From NCBI RefSeq assembly GCF_003463065.1, contig NZ_QSCM01000020.1, forward strand, positions 388 to 48,642: 48,255 nucleotides of DNA, in the 5' to 3' direction. The translations under genes were made by a program, and so were the position numbers. How positions within the stretch are numbered: position 1 is the stretch's first letter; the number at the start of each line of letters is the position of its first letter. The notes below the pieces were generated by a model. It was not told the origin of the DNA, did no database searches, and worked only from the letters and a program-made list of their open reading frames with translations. The stretch is from Blautia sp. OF03-15BH. GTDB lineage: Bacteria; Bacillota; Clostridia; Lachnospirales; Lachnospiraceae. Positions 25,266 to 33,930 of the stretch are shown one piece after another.

Positions 25266-25294
25266 ATTCTACCATAAATCACTTCGCATATAAA
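25266..25294 (-). promoter_or_regulatory. Putative promoter of the Sir2-like gene
   Basis: Minus strand TTTATA (25289-25294), a 17-bp spacer and TAGAAT (25266-25271), about 30 bp before the start codon. Confidence 0.5.
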
Positions 25295-25386
25295 TGGGGC
25301 TGTATAAATTTTCAGAATTCTTAAGATTTGAAATCACAACAAAATCAAAAAAGTTCTGAATCATTGCAGAGGTGAGCGCTAAGTAC

Positions 25387-25420
25387 AAAAAAATCCCCGG
25401 GTGGCTTACCCGGGGACAGG
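25387..25420 (-). terminator. Terminator of the sugar ABC operon
   Basis: Minus strand TCCCCGGGTAAGCCACCCGG continuing GGATTTTTTT: a GC-rich hairpin with seven T, 14 bp after the lplC stop codon. Confidence 0.92.
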
Positions 25421-25433
25421 GAGGATGGTATGA

Positions 25434-26333
25434 TCAACCCTTTACAGCGCCCAGCATAATACCTTTTACAAAATATTTCTGGACAAAAGGATAGACCATA
25501 ATGATCGGAAGTGTAGCAACCATGGTAGCTGCCATACGAATACTGTCAGGAGTTACTGTAACACCGGCTTTCGCATTGGACATTGCCTGAGAGGTTGATG
25601 CACCGGTCTGATACTGGTTCAGAATTTCAACCAGAATGGACTGCATGGGTTTCAGTGCCTGATCAGAAGTGTACAGATAGGCATCAAACCAGGAATTCCA
25701 CTGGTTGATGGCCACAAACAGGGCCACTGTCATAAGAATCGGTTTGGACAACGGAATCACCATTTTTACAAATACGACCAGATCATTGGCTCCATCGATC
25801 TTAGCCGCCTCAAAGAGAGAATCCGGCATAGATTCAATATAGGAACGGATCAGGATCATATTGTAAACACTCATCATCATGGGAAAAATGAAAACCCAGA
25901 AGGTATTCAGCATGTGAATGCCTTTCAATACCATGTAATAGGGAACCAGACCTCCGCCGAAATACATCGTAAATACAAACAACAGGTTCCAGAATTTTCT
26001 TCCTACCAGATCTTTTCTGGAAAGGGGATAGGCCAGCATGGCCGTCACCAGAACAGCAATGGGAGTACCGATCAGCGTCCTGCCCACGCTGACTTTGATG
26101 GAAGCCAGGAACGTGGATCTTCCCAGGATTTCCGCATAACTGCTAAGGCTCAGTTTTCTGGGAAGGAAATAAAGTCCGCCACGGATGGCATCCGTTGCGT
26201 CATTGATGGATATAATAAAGATATTCCAGAAAGGATATACCGTTACCACAACCACAAAAGCCAGAAAAACAACTTTCACAATATCAAGCACCCATTCGCC
26301 TGGAGTTCTTGTTATTTTTTTATATCTTTTCAT
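25434..26333 (-). CDS. Carbohydrate ABC transporter permease, LplC/YtcP type
   Basis: 299 residues with six predicted membrane helices. The EAA loop that docks the ATPase is seen in SLFEAAKIDGANDLVVFVKM. The N-terminal ITRTPGEWVLDIV and the C-terminal KYFVKGIMLGAVKG are typical of the LplC family, which pairs with LplB and a large binding protein to import oligosaccharides. No ATPase gene is present, as usual where a shared MsmX-like ATPase serves several importers. It lies 12 bp after lplB and is followed by the operon terminator. Confidence 0.92.
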   Translation of the reverse strand: MKRYKKITRTPGEWVLDIVKVVFLAFVVVVTVYPFWNIFIISINDATDAIRGGLYFLPRKLSLSSYAEILGRSTFLASIKVSVGRTLIGTPIAVLVTAMLAYPLSRKDLVGRKFWNLLFVFTMYFGGGLVPYYMVLKGIHMLNTFWVFIFPMMMSVYNMILIRSYIESMPDSLFEAAKIDGANDLVVFVKMVIPLSKPILMTVALFVAINQWNSWFDAYLYTSDQALKPMQSILVEILNQYQTGASTSQAMSNAKAGVTVTPDSIRMAATMVATLPIIMVYPFVQKYFVKGIMLGAVKG

Positions 26334-26345
26334 TTTTTCTCCTCC

Positions 26346-27296
26346 TTAGAACAGTGCAGAATCATTCAGTTTCGCAGTAATCTTATTGGCAGCCAGCACC
26401 AGGATAAAAGAAACGGCAGATTTGAAGAGACCCACGGCAGTACCATAGGAATACATGCCATTCTTCATACCATAACGGTAAGCGTATGTATCCAGTACAT
26501 CCGAATAGTTCAGGATCGCATTATTTCCCATCAGGAGCTGCTGTTCGAAACCGGTATTCAGGATGCCGCCGATAGCCAGGATCAGAAGGATACCAATCTG
26601 GGGACGAAGAGCCGGAAGAGTGATATGCCAGATCCGCTGAAGACGGTTGGCTCCATCCACTTCTGCTGCTTCGTAAAGCTCTGCATCAATACCGGAAATA
26701 GCTGCCAGATAAATAATAGCATTGTAACCCATGTTCTTCCAGGTGTTTGCCAGGGCGATGATCCACCAGAAGTAGGGACCTTTCTGGAAGAAAAGGATTG
26801 GCTCGTCCGTCACATGGAGGGCAAGCAGAATTTTGTTGATCAGACCATCTCCTGAGAGGAAGGTCAGGAAAATATTGGATGCGATAACCCAGGAAATAAA
26901 GTAGGGCAGGTAAGATGCGGTCTGCACGAACTTTTTCGCCTTTGTGCTCCGTACCTCATTTAAAAGGATGGCGATGATAATCGGCGCCGGGAAGGAGAAC
27001 AGAAGTGTTAAAAGGCTGGTGGCCATCGTATTTCTCATGATCATCTTAAAATCATTTTCAAAAAAGTACTGGAACCATTCCAAGCCTACAAAAGGTGCAC
27101 TTAAAAGATCATGAAAGTATCCCTTGGTAGACGGTGCATAATTGGTGAATGCCATATAAAGACCGGTCATGGGCGCATAACAGATCACGACAACCCAGAT
27201 AATGGCCGGAACCATCAGAAGGAATAGATAACGCTGATCCCATATTCTTTTCTTTAGCGGCTTTTTTGGTGCTTTCACAGCAGCTGTTTTTGCCAT
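26346..27296 (-). CDS. Carbohydrate ABC transporter permease, LplB type
   Basis: 316 residues from the ATG at 27296, which has AAAGGAGG upstream; the longer frame overlaps the glycosidase gene. A basic cytoplasmic N-terminus precedes six membrane helices. The EAA loop is LYEAAEVDGANRLQRIWHI. The motif NYAPSTKGYFHDLLSAPFVG (first external loop) is characteristic of LplB partners. It forms a heterodimer with the LplC-type protein encoded next. Confidence 0.92.
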   Translation of the reverse strand: MAKTAAVKAPKKPLKKRIWDQRYLFLLMVPAIIWVVVICYAPMTGLYMAFTNYAPSTKGYFHDLLSAPFVGLEWFQYFFENDFKMIMRNTMATSLLTLLFSFPAPIIIAILLNEVRSTKAKKFVQTASYLPYFISWVIASNIFLTFLSGDGLINKILLALHVTDEPILFFQKGPYFWWIIALANTWKNMGYNAIIYLAAISGIDAELYEAAEVDGANRLQRIWHITLPALRPQIGILLILAIGGILNTGFEQQLLMGNNAILNYSDVLDTYAYRYGMKNGMYSYGTAVGLFKSAVSFILVLAANKITAKLNDSALF

Positions 27297-27319
27297 ATAA
27301 CTTCCTCCTTTTTGCTTGC

Positions 27320-29245
27320 TCACTCTTCCTGAAACAGTGCAGCATCGCAGTCTTTTATATTCCATGAAATCCGTCCGTCCTTTTCCTGGACAGTTTTTCC
27401 ACTCCAGAGTTCCCTGTAGGAAACTCCTGTTTTCAGACCTGCCCTTAAAGGATCCAACTCCACGATCTGCTCTCCTGTTTCCCAGCTGAACATGGCGATA
27501 TACTGTTTTCCGTCAATAACTGCCGTAAAGCAGTGGGATGCAGAAGTGCCTCCCGCTTCTGTCGGCCGAAAAGCCACCCGCGAAGCTGCCACTTTATTTA
27601 CTTCAGGATTTCCGGTAAGAATCCTACTGCGCTCTTTTGCTTCTTCCCGTTCATAATCATCACTCAGCATCATAACGGTTCCTGCAATCACAGAAGCGGT
27701 ATACCGGGCTCTTGCTTCTCCAAGACTGCTGTCACGATCCATGCAAAAGCTTTTCAAAAGACAGCTATGATCCGGGTCATTAAACGCATAGAGCCGATGA
27801 TTCTGCCACCAGGCATATGTCTGTGCATTCAGAACATACTCTACATCCTCCGCTGTTCCAAATGCGTCACAGGAAAATCTTCTTGCATGACCGTAACCAT
27901 TTGGGAAAAGAGGAGCAATCGAAAGGCTGATAAAGAAAGGTTTCCCTGTTTTTTCCGGTTTTAAAAGCTCATCTATAAACTGATATGCTGCATTTAATGC
28001 CTGCCGTCCGGTCCGTACAGAAGAATCATAATGAACGCCTTCCATACCACCATGGCTCATAAAATCCACTTTCACATAATCAAAGTCCCATTTTACAAAG
28101 TCATTGAATTTTCTTCTTGTATATTCCTTCCACAACGGATGTGTCACATCATAAGGAATCGCGCCATCCACCCTTGGAAGCAGTCTCCCCTTGGAATCCC
28201 GAAGGAGGATCTCATTGAAACAGTGTCCGGCAATTCCCGGAATCTCCGCATCCGGTTCTTTTCCAAAAAAAGCAAACGGTGCATCATAAATTCCTGCCCT
28301 CTGATCATTTTCATGCAATTCCTTTACTCTGGCAGTAAGGACTTCTTCCGGAATCGTATTCCAGCAAGCATCCAGATTGACATAAGTGACTCCCTTGTTT
28401 TCATATCCTTTCGGTGCCAGTTCTTCTCTCAGAAATTTTCCTGTTTTCTGGTAATTATCCGCATTCAGTCTGAATGCCAGTCCTGCCCAACTGTTGAAAC
28501 CGAAAGGAACACCTTCGTTCCATTCAAGAGGCCGTGTTTCTTCTGCAACAAGATCTCCATATTTCTCTAAAAGTTCTCTGTAATCCGTACCGTAAAGGAC
28601 AACGAAGCGGGAAGACGATACCTTTTTTCCTGCAAGGCTTCCATGTTCCTCCGTATCATGGCTTCCTTCATCTGCAAGTCCGCTGACTGCGCAAATACTC
28701 TTTGCATCATAAGCAGAACAGATCAGACCATTTTTCCAGAAATCAAAATCAATCGCACCGATCAGCAGGCCTTCCCTTGTGTCCTCCTGAAAAAGAACTG
28801 TAAGATCATAGCTCTTTCTGCCTGCACGAAGCGGTACTGCTTCATAACGGAGCCACATGGTATTATCATAGGGAACAAGAAGCATTTTTGACCAAAGGCT
28901 TTTCCAGAGTTTTTCATTTGTTTCCGGAGCTTCCTGCACAACCAGTGGAACCAGGCAACGCGTCTCTACCTCGTTTCCGTCACTGGAAGACAGACTCACC
29001 TTCGCAACCGGTACATGATTTTCCAGGACTTCCAGTTCCTCTGTCAGAATAAGGTCATCGTCTCTTTCAAAGGTAAGCTTTAGTCTGCTTCCTTCTTCTA
29101 CTTTATCTGTCAGTCTGGAATAACGGCTGTCCATTCTTCTTCCGTCTACGTGAAAAGCCTGTGCATATGCCTGCAGGATTTTTTTCCCTTCCCAGTGAAG
29201 TTCAAAGGTTCCATTCTCTGTACAAGTCCAGAATATCTTTTTCAT
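27320..29245 (-). CDS. Clan GH-D glycoside hydrolase (alpha-galactosidase-like)
   Basis: 641 residues, cytoplasmic (no signal peptide). An N-terminal beta-sandwich (to about 235) precedes a TIM barrel (about 240-560) and a C-terminal beta domain. Barrel motifs resemble GH36/GH27: FGFNSWAGLAF, VTYVNLDACWN and the nucleophile Asp394 in DYVKVDFMSHGG. This suggests a retaining alpha-galactosidase or a related activity on the imported oligosaccharide. It sits between a binding protein gene and the two permease genes, so it probably cleaves their substrate. The exact family and linkage preference are uncertain. Confidence 0.82.
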   Translation of the reverse strand: MKKIFWTCTENGTFELHWEGKKILQAYAQAFHVDGRRMDSRYSRLTDKVEEGSRLKLTFERDDDLILTEELEVLENHVPVAKVSLSSSDGNEVETRCLVPLVVQEAPETNEKLWKSLWSKMLLVPYDNTMWLRYEAVPLRAGRKSYDLTVLFQEDTREGLLIGAIDFDFWKNGLICSAYDAKSICAVSGLADEGSHDTEEHGSLAGKKVSSSRFVVLYGTDYRELLEKYGDLVAEETRPLEWNEGVPFGFNSWAGLAFRLNADNYQKTGKFLREELAPKGYENKGVTYVNLDACWNTIPEEVLTARVKELHENDQRAGIYDAPFAFFGKEPDAEIPGIAGHCFNEILLRDSKGRLLPRVDGAIPYDVTHPLWKEYTRRKFNDFVKWDFDYVKVDFMSHGGMEGVHYDSSVRTGRQALNAAYQFIDELLKPEKTGKPFFISLSIAPLFPNGYGHARRFSCDAFGTAEDVEYVLNAQTYAWWQNHRLYAFNDPDHSCLLKSFCMDRDSSLGEARARYTASVIAGTVMMLSDDYEREEAKERSRILTGNPEVNKVAASRVAFRPTEAGGTSASHCFTAVIDGKQYIAMFSWETGEQIVELDPLRAGLKTGVSYRELWSGKTVQEKDGRISWNIKDCDAALFQEE

Positions 29246-29267
29246 TGTTTGTCACCTCATTTTCTTC

Positions 29268-29300
29268 AAAGAAACGCAGTTTTTTCAAACTGCGTTTCCG
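29268..29300 (-). terminator. Hairpin after the second binding protein gene
   Basis: Minus strand GAAACGCAGTTTGAAAAAAC continuing TGCGTTTC: a perfect stem but a weak T-tail (TTTCTTTG). It may reduce readthrough from the binding-protein gene to the glycosidase and permeases, giving high expression of the binding protein only. Confidence 0.6.
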
Positions 29301-29364
29301 GATATTTTCTATTTATTTCGTAACCGTTCCGTAATTTCCCAGCTGCGTTTCCTGTTTTCCTGGT

Positions 29365-30617
29365 TTACTCGTTCCACAGCTCCATACGTGCGGCATAGGT
29401 TTCATTGATTGCATCCTCTACCTCAGCGATGCCGGCTGCATCCAGATCACTCATCATCTGGTTATACACACTGTCTACTTCATCAGAAGAAGCAGCATTT
29501 ACCATGTGTGGATAAGCCTGAGCGATGATGTCCTGTACCTTCTGTGCTTTCAAAGCAACCGGAGTATTACCAGTCGGAATCAGGCCGTCAAATTCTGCGG
29601 TATCCCAGTATGTATTGGTCAGATTCTTCTCTGCGAACTGAGCGGTGATGTCTTTTTTAGCCATGGAGATACGGCTCGGAGTTCCATCATCTTCGTGGTT
29701 ACCATTTTTAACAAACCATGTCCATCTGGTGATACCTGTTTCTTCCTGCATCTTGGTGTTGTCTGCTTTGAAACGCTCTACAATATCGCCGACAGGGGTA
29801 CGGACACCGTCTTCAATGGTGTAATCTTCTCCCTCAATACCCCACAGCAGGAGATCCTGACCTTCCTGACTTGCGCAATAATCAACAAAAGCAAGTGCCG
29901 CATCCAGATTCTCGCAGTTATTGGTAATGGCGATAGCGTCCCAGCCAAGAGAGCTTCTGCCGCTCAGTGTAGTCTCATCCGGATCCACATCATCCGCAAC
30001 CACTTTATAAGCAAGGTAGTTCGCATCCTCACCGATCATCTGGTTCAGGCTGGCGTTTGCCGTCCACACATCCCAGTAAGCACCTGCATAGGCAAACACA
30101 TTTCCTGCTGCCAGTTTCTGATTTCTCAGATCAGACGTAAGTGTTACCCACTCTTTATCCAGATAGCCTTCTGTATAAAGATCATTCAGAGAATGAACAG
30201 CTTCCAGATATTTCGGGTCACTGACACGGAAATGAAGTTTTCCTTCCTCATCTTTGTAATAGGTTTTCATTCCGTACATACCTGCAAAAGTTCCATTCAG
30301 GTCGTCTGTTTTTTTAGGCTCATTGAGCATCAGTGCTACCGAATCTTTTCCTTCCAGAGTCGGATATTTTTCTTTAAACTGTTTGAAAACCTCCTCCATC
30401 TCGGAAACGGTAAATGGTTCATCACTGTCTGCTCTCTCCTGACCAACCAGGTCAACCATAATATCGTAACGGCAGATAAAACCATTTACTGGATCTGGAT
30501 CCGGACCATACCAGTTGGAAAGATAGTAGTTGTTTCCATCCGTGTATCTGGTCTTATTCAGGGTATCTCCATACATTTCGACCACATTCGGCAGCTTGTC
30601 CATATAGTCGCTTAAGT
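29365..30617 (-). pseudogene. 3' part of the interrupted extracellular sugar-binding protein (LplA-like)
   Basis: About 417 residues from NLSDYMDKLPNVVEMYGDTL onwards, closely similar along its length to the intact binding protein at 43641-45224 (shared YYLSNWYG, GRSSLGWDAIA, LLWGIEGEDY and the final NETYAARMELW). It lacks a start codon and signal peptide and now forms the tail of the recombinase frame. The missing first part is at 41621-41934; joining both at the GA dinucleotide restores one uninterrupted frame. Confidence 0.92.
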
Positions 30618-32475
30618 TCAGTCGGTCATTTTTTGCGGACAGTTCAATACATGCCTGTCTGTTTCGCTCCCTGCTCCTGCGTTTGCTCTCGTTTGATTTC
30701 TCCCTCTGTATCTTCTTGGCACAAGCAGGACAATACTTCGATATGCCAGAGCGGGGAACATATTCAACACCGCACACCGTACAATTCTTAGGCTTTAACG
30801 CAGTCCACCGCTTTGTCGGTGTGATATGTAATTCACCGACAAAGCCGATGAATTTATAATAAATCTTGATTTCCTGCCGCACCATTCCGTCTGTAAGTTT
30901 CTCACGTTCCGAAACAAGTATCTTGTCTATAAGTGCGTTTATGATGGTTGCGTCCAGTTCCTTAATGCCTTGATAGTTGCGGATTAGGGAGAGGAAATCA
31001 CGGACACCCTGCGTCTTCTCATAGCTGTCGCTGAGCGTTTCCGTTACCTCTTTCAGCCTTGCTTCAATTTCAAGCTGTTCTTTCTGGTATTTTCCCGACA
31101 TCATCTCAAAATTCCGCTCGGTAATACGCTCCATCACCTTATCTTCATAGAGTGAGGAAAACAGCCTGTCCAGTTCTGCAAGGCGTTTGTTCAGTTTTCT
31201 TTGCTCCTTTTCCAGTGCCTTTGCCTTGCTCTGGTCTGTTTCCGTGAGCCGCTTTTCAATCGCCCTCACTGCCTTTTCATCATTGACTGCCATATCCGCA
31301 AATCGGTTGATGTCGGTGAGGACAGCGTTGAACAAGTCCCTCGCTTCAATGCTGTGTGCGGTACACATGATATTACCGTATCTGCCATAATTATTGCAGG
31401 AATATTGTACGCAGTCGATGATGTCGGGGCGTTTCCTCCTGTTGGCACTCATAGCCCGCATCGCATAGCCGCAGTCCGCACACTTAATAACGCCTGCAAA
31501 GATGTTCTCAAAGCCGCCCTTGTTTTCTGGTAATCTGCGGCTTGTAATAAGCTGCTGTACGGTATCAAATTCCTCCTGCGTGACTATCCCCTCATGGGTG
31601 TCTGGTATCACTTCCCATTCTTCGGGCAGCTTAGAGGGGCGTTTCTTGCTTTTCATGTTGGCGGCAATCCGCTTGTAGCCTGCAAGGTTTCCCGCATATA
31701 TCGGGCTTCTTAAAATGCCCCTTACGCTGTTCTCGCTCCAAATATAACGGTTCTCCTCATTCTCCTCAAAATACCTCTCATAGCCTGTTGCCCCCTGCTC
31801 CGCCGCATAAGCGGCGGGGCGTAAGATATGCTGTTTGTTGATGTGCTTGCGGATTTTGGCGATTCCGTTGCCCGCTAACGCAAGGTCAAATATTTCCCTT
31901 ACCACATGGGCAACTTTGTCATCTATCAGCAGATGGTTGTGGTCGGCGGGGTCTTTGACGTAACCGTATGGTGCTGTCGTCCCCATGAATTTCCCCTGCT
32001 GAAACCTCGCTCGGTACGCCGATTTTATCTTGACCGACACATCGGCGGAATACATTTCGTTTAGGATGTTGCGGAAAGGCGTGATGTCCATAGCGGATTT
32101 ATTGAGCGTGTCCACGCCGTCATTGACCGCTATATACCTCACATTATGCTCTGGGAAAAACACTTCCAGATACAGTCCGCAATCAAGATAGTTCCTCCCC
32201 AGACGAGATAAATCTTTCGTGATAACGCAGTTTATCAGACCGCTTTCAATGTCCTTAATCATGTTCTGGAAACTTGGTCTTTGGAAATTTGTACCAGAGT
32301 AACCGTCGTCCACATACGTTTTTGCTAAGTGCCATCCCTGCTTTTTCACATAATCCGTGAGGATGGATTTCTGTGTCGCAATGCTCGCACTCTCGTTATC
32401 CGTGCCATCGTCTTTTGACAAGCGGCAGTACATGCCGACTTCATAAATCTTGTTCTCCATTCTTATTCCTGCCAT
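29365..32475 (-). CDS. tnpX: TnpX/TndX-type large serine recombinase, fused in frame to the host binding-protein fragment
   Basis: The open frame has 1036 codons, but only residues 1-619 belong to the recombinase. The resolvase domain (about 10-160) has the catalytic Ser20 in YCRLSKDDG and KDLSRLGRN. The recombinase domain (about 165-295), zinc ribbon (CADCGYAMR to MCTAH), coiled coil and DUF4368-like part follow. An extra zinc motif (CTVCGVEY to CPACAKK) ends the recombinase. It excises and integrates the element at GA dinucleotides. After Leu619 the frame continues across the right end into residues of the interrupted binding protein to its natural stop at 29365. In the excised circle the frame would close after one more codon (ATG TAG from the left end). 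GGAGG is 9 nt before the chosen start. Confidence 0.9.
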   Translation of the reverse strand: MAGIRMENKIYEVGMYCRLSKDDGTDNESASIATQKSILTDYVKKQGWHLAKTYVDDGYSGTNFQRPSFQNMIKDIESGLINCVITKDLSRLGRNYLDCGLYLEVFFPEHNVRYIAVNDGVDTLNKSAMDITPFRNILNEMYSADVSVKIKSAYRARFQQGKFMGTTAPYGYVKDPADHNHLLIDDKVAHVVREIFDLALAGNGIAKIRKHINKQHILRPAAYAAEQGATGYERYFEENEENRYIWSENSVRGILRSPIYAGNLAGYKRIAANMKSKKRPSKLPEEWEVIPDTHEGIVTQEEFDTVQQLITSRRLPENKGGFENIFAGVIKCADCGYAMRAMSANRRKRPDIIDCVQYSCNNYGRYGNIMCTAHSIEARDLFNAVLTDINRFADMAVNDEKAVRAIEKRLTETDQSKAKALEKEQRKLNKRLAELDRLFSSLYEDKVMERITERNFEMMSGKYQKEQLEIEARLKEVTETLSDSYEKTQGVRDFLSLIRNYQGIKELDATIINALIDKILVSEREKLTDGMVRQEIKIYYKFIGFVGELHITPTKRWTALKPKNCTVCGVEYVPRSGISKYCPACAKKIQREKSNESKRRSRERNRQACIELSAKNDRLNLSDYMDKLPNVVEMYGDTLNKTRYTDGNNYYLSNWYGPDPDPVNGFICRYDIMVDLVGQERADSDEPFTVSEMEEVFKQFKEKYPTLEGKDSVALMLNEPKKTDDLNGTFAGMYGMKTYYKDEEGKLHFRVSDPKYLEAVHSLNDLYTEGYLDKEWVTLTSDLRNQKLAAGNVFAYAGAYWDVWTANASLNQMIGEDANYLAYKVVADDVDPDETTLSGRSSLGWDAIAITNNCENLDAALAFVDYCASQEGQDLLLWGIEGEDYTIEDGVRTPVGDIVERFKADNTKMQEETGITRWTWFVKNGNHEDDGTPSRISMAKKDITAQFAEKNLTNTYWDTAEFDGLIPTGNTPVALKAQKVQDIIAQAYPHMVNAASSDEVDSVYNQMMSDLDAAGIAEVEDAINETYAARMELWNE
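30618..30641 (-). repeat. Right end of the mobile element (attR side)
   Basis: GA core (TC, 30618-30619) followed inward by AGTCGGTCAT and the inverted-repeat core TTTTGCGGACA (30631-30641). The core is 12 bp from the dinucleotide, as at the other end. Confidence 0.88.
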
Positions 32476-32529
32476 ACTGTAAAACCTCCATATCTGTCCT
32501 ATCTGTTTTCATGTTCCATTGCGTACATT

Positions 32530-32721
32530 CTAAGCGGACAGCCCCTCATTGTCGAAGGTGTCGCCCTCGGCAATCTTCTTCCGAATATCCTCGGAAATAA
32601 TCGGGATAAACGCTTCTGTGACTGTCTGCGTGCCGACATATTCACGGCTGATTATCATCTGAACTGGTGCTTTCGGCACGATACGCTTTCTCTTTTTATC
32701 TGCTTTCTTATCCTCGCCCAT
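32530..32721 (-). CDS. Small hypothetical protein of the element
   Basis: 63 residues from the ATG at 32721 (AAAGGAAG upstream), beginning MGEDKKADKKRKR. It has a strongly basic N-terminus and a short C-terminal part with AFIPIISEDIRKKIAEGD. I do not recognise a family. It lies between the PC4-like gene and the recombinase, in the same direction, and may be an accessory factor of recombination or transfer. Confidence 0.6.
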   Translation of the reverse strand: MGEDKKADKKRKRIVPKAPVQMIISREYVGTQTVTEAFIPIISEDIRKKIAEGDTFDNEGLSA

Positions 32722-32791
32722 ACTTAAATCTTCCTTTCCAGACAGGGCAGGAGAACGTCTGGAAACGCCCCGCCCTGTCAATCAGATACCA

Positions 32792-33022
32792 TCAATCCCC
32801 GCTGTTTACTTCTTTCTGTAATGCTTCAAGGAGTGCTGCTGCTTCATCAGCGTTCAACGTGATACCCTTTCCGCACTTCTCACGGTTCGGGGAAAAGCTG
32901 CGGATGTCATATTTCGGCTCTCTTCCGTTCCATGAGATAAGATTGATTTCTTTTGTGTAGCCGCTGTCGCCCTTAGACAATACGGCGATTTCCTTTACAA
33001 TCTCATACTGGATTTCTTTCAT
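32792..33022 (-). CDS. PC4/YdbC-family ssDNA-binding protein
   Basis: 76 residues. The segments EINLISWNGREPKYDIRSF and GKGITLNADEAAALLEAL match the PC4-like fold of YdbC proteins, which bind single-stranded DNA or RNA as dimers. In mobilizable elements such a protein could protect transferred or replicating single strands. It precedes the recombinase and follows the parB-like gene. Confidence 0.75.
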   Translation of the reverse strand: MKEIQYEIVKEIAVLSKGDSGYTKEINLISWNGREPKYDIRSFSPNREKCGKGITLNADEAAALLEALQKEVNSGD

Positions 33023-33067
33023 TCTTCATACCTCAATTTTCTGCATTTACCTCCCGAAAAGAGAAGA

Positions 33068-33922
33068 TTAGCGGCTGTCCCTGCCCCGTTTCCTCTGCAA
33101 TTCACGCTCCAAAAGTTTAATGATGGTTTCCTCCATCTGCTTCGGCGTTGTGTTCTTCGGAAAATACTTTTTCAGCTTGCTTGTGTTGATTTTCAAGGTT
33201 TCTTTCTGGTTTCCCTTTTCCTCCGTCATAATTGCAAATATCGTATCCATGTCAAGCCGCCCGCTCTGGCTTAGGCTTTTCATCCGCTGTGCCTGTGAGA
33301 GTGAGGGCGTTGCTTCTTCGCTCTCCATCGTGGCAAAGAGGTTTTCCTGCTCGTCTTTCTTCAAAAAGGACAGTTCCACCGCAGGCGTGAGGGCGATTTT
33401 CCCCTCGTCCACCATCCGCAAAATCGGCGGTATCAGTTCCGTCAAACGGATAAATCTTTGTACGGTCATCCTGCCTACGCCGAAGCCCTGTGCCACCTTG
33501 TCGTCCGTCCGCAACTTCGTCACAACTTGTGACGAGGTTAAGTCTGTGCGGAAACCCTGCCGCTTCATGGCTTCGGATTTCATCTTGTAGGCAAACGCCC
33601 GCTCTGATGGCAGGATATTCTCACGCTGTAAATTACTGTCTACAAGGGTGATGATGGCTCGGTCACGGTCTAAGGGCAGGACAAACGCAGGCACGGTATT
33701 TATCCCTGCAAGTTCAGACGCACGGACACGCCGCTGCCCTGCAATCACTTCATAGCCGTTCCCGTCCTCTTTCGGGCGTGTGATTATCGGCGTGACAATG
33801 CCAAATTCCTTGATGCTTTCCGCTAATTCTGACAGCGTTTCATCCTCTGCCACATGAAACGGATTGTCGGGAAACGGGTACAAGTCTTTGGTCTTTAACA
33901 CCTTAAAATCCTGTTTCTTCAT
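33068..33922 (-). CDS. ParB/Noc-like DNA-binding protein of the element
   Basis: 284 residues. The N-terminal ParB domain has the CTPase motif region (VIAGQRRVRASELAG, about 60-75) and SNLQREN. A helix-turn-helix follows (VAQGFGVGRMTVQRFIRL, about 145-165). A basic C-terminus ends in KRGRDSR. No ParA is encoded in the element. Such orphan ParB-like proteins are common beside Mob and RepA genes of clostridial elements and may aid partition of the circular form, or regulation. It is 8 bp downstream of the relaxase gene. Confidence 0.85.
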   Translation of the reverse strand: MKKQDFKVLKTKDLYPFPDNPFHVAEDETLSELAESIKEFGIVTPIITRPKEDGNGYEVIAGQRRVRASELAGINTVPAFVLPLDRDRAIITLVDSNLQRENILPSERAFAYKMKSEAMKRQGFRTDLTSSQVVTKLRTDDKVAQGFGVGRMTVQRFIRLTELIPPILRMVDEGKIALTPAVELSFLKKDEQENLFATMESEEATPSLSQAQRMKSLSQSGRLDMDTIFAIMTEEKGNQKETLKINTSKLKKYFPKNTTPKQMEETIIKLLERELQRKRGRDSR

Positions 33923-33930
33923 TCACATAT

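Noticed and set aside
29506..30615. 369-codon plus-strand frame at the element junction
   Set aside because: Antisense to the binding-protein fragment; no supporting signal.
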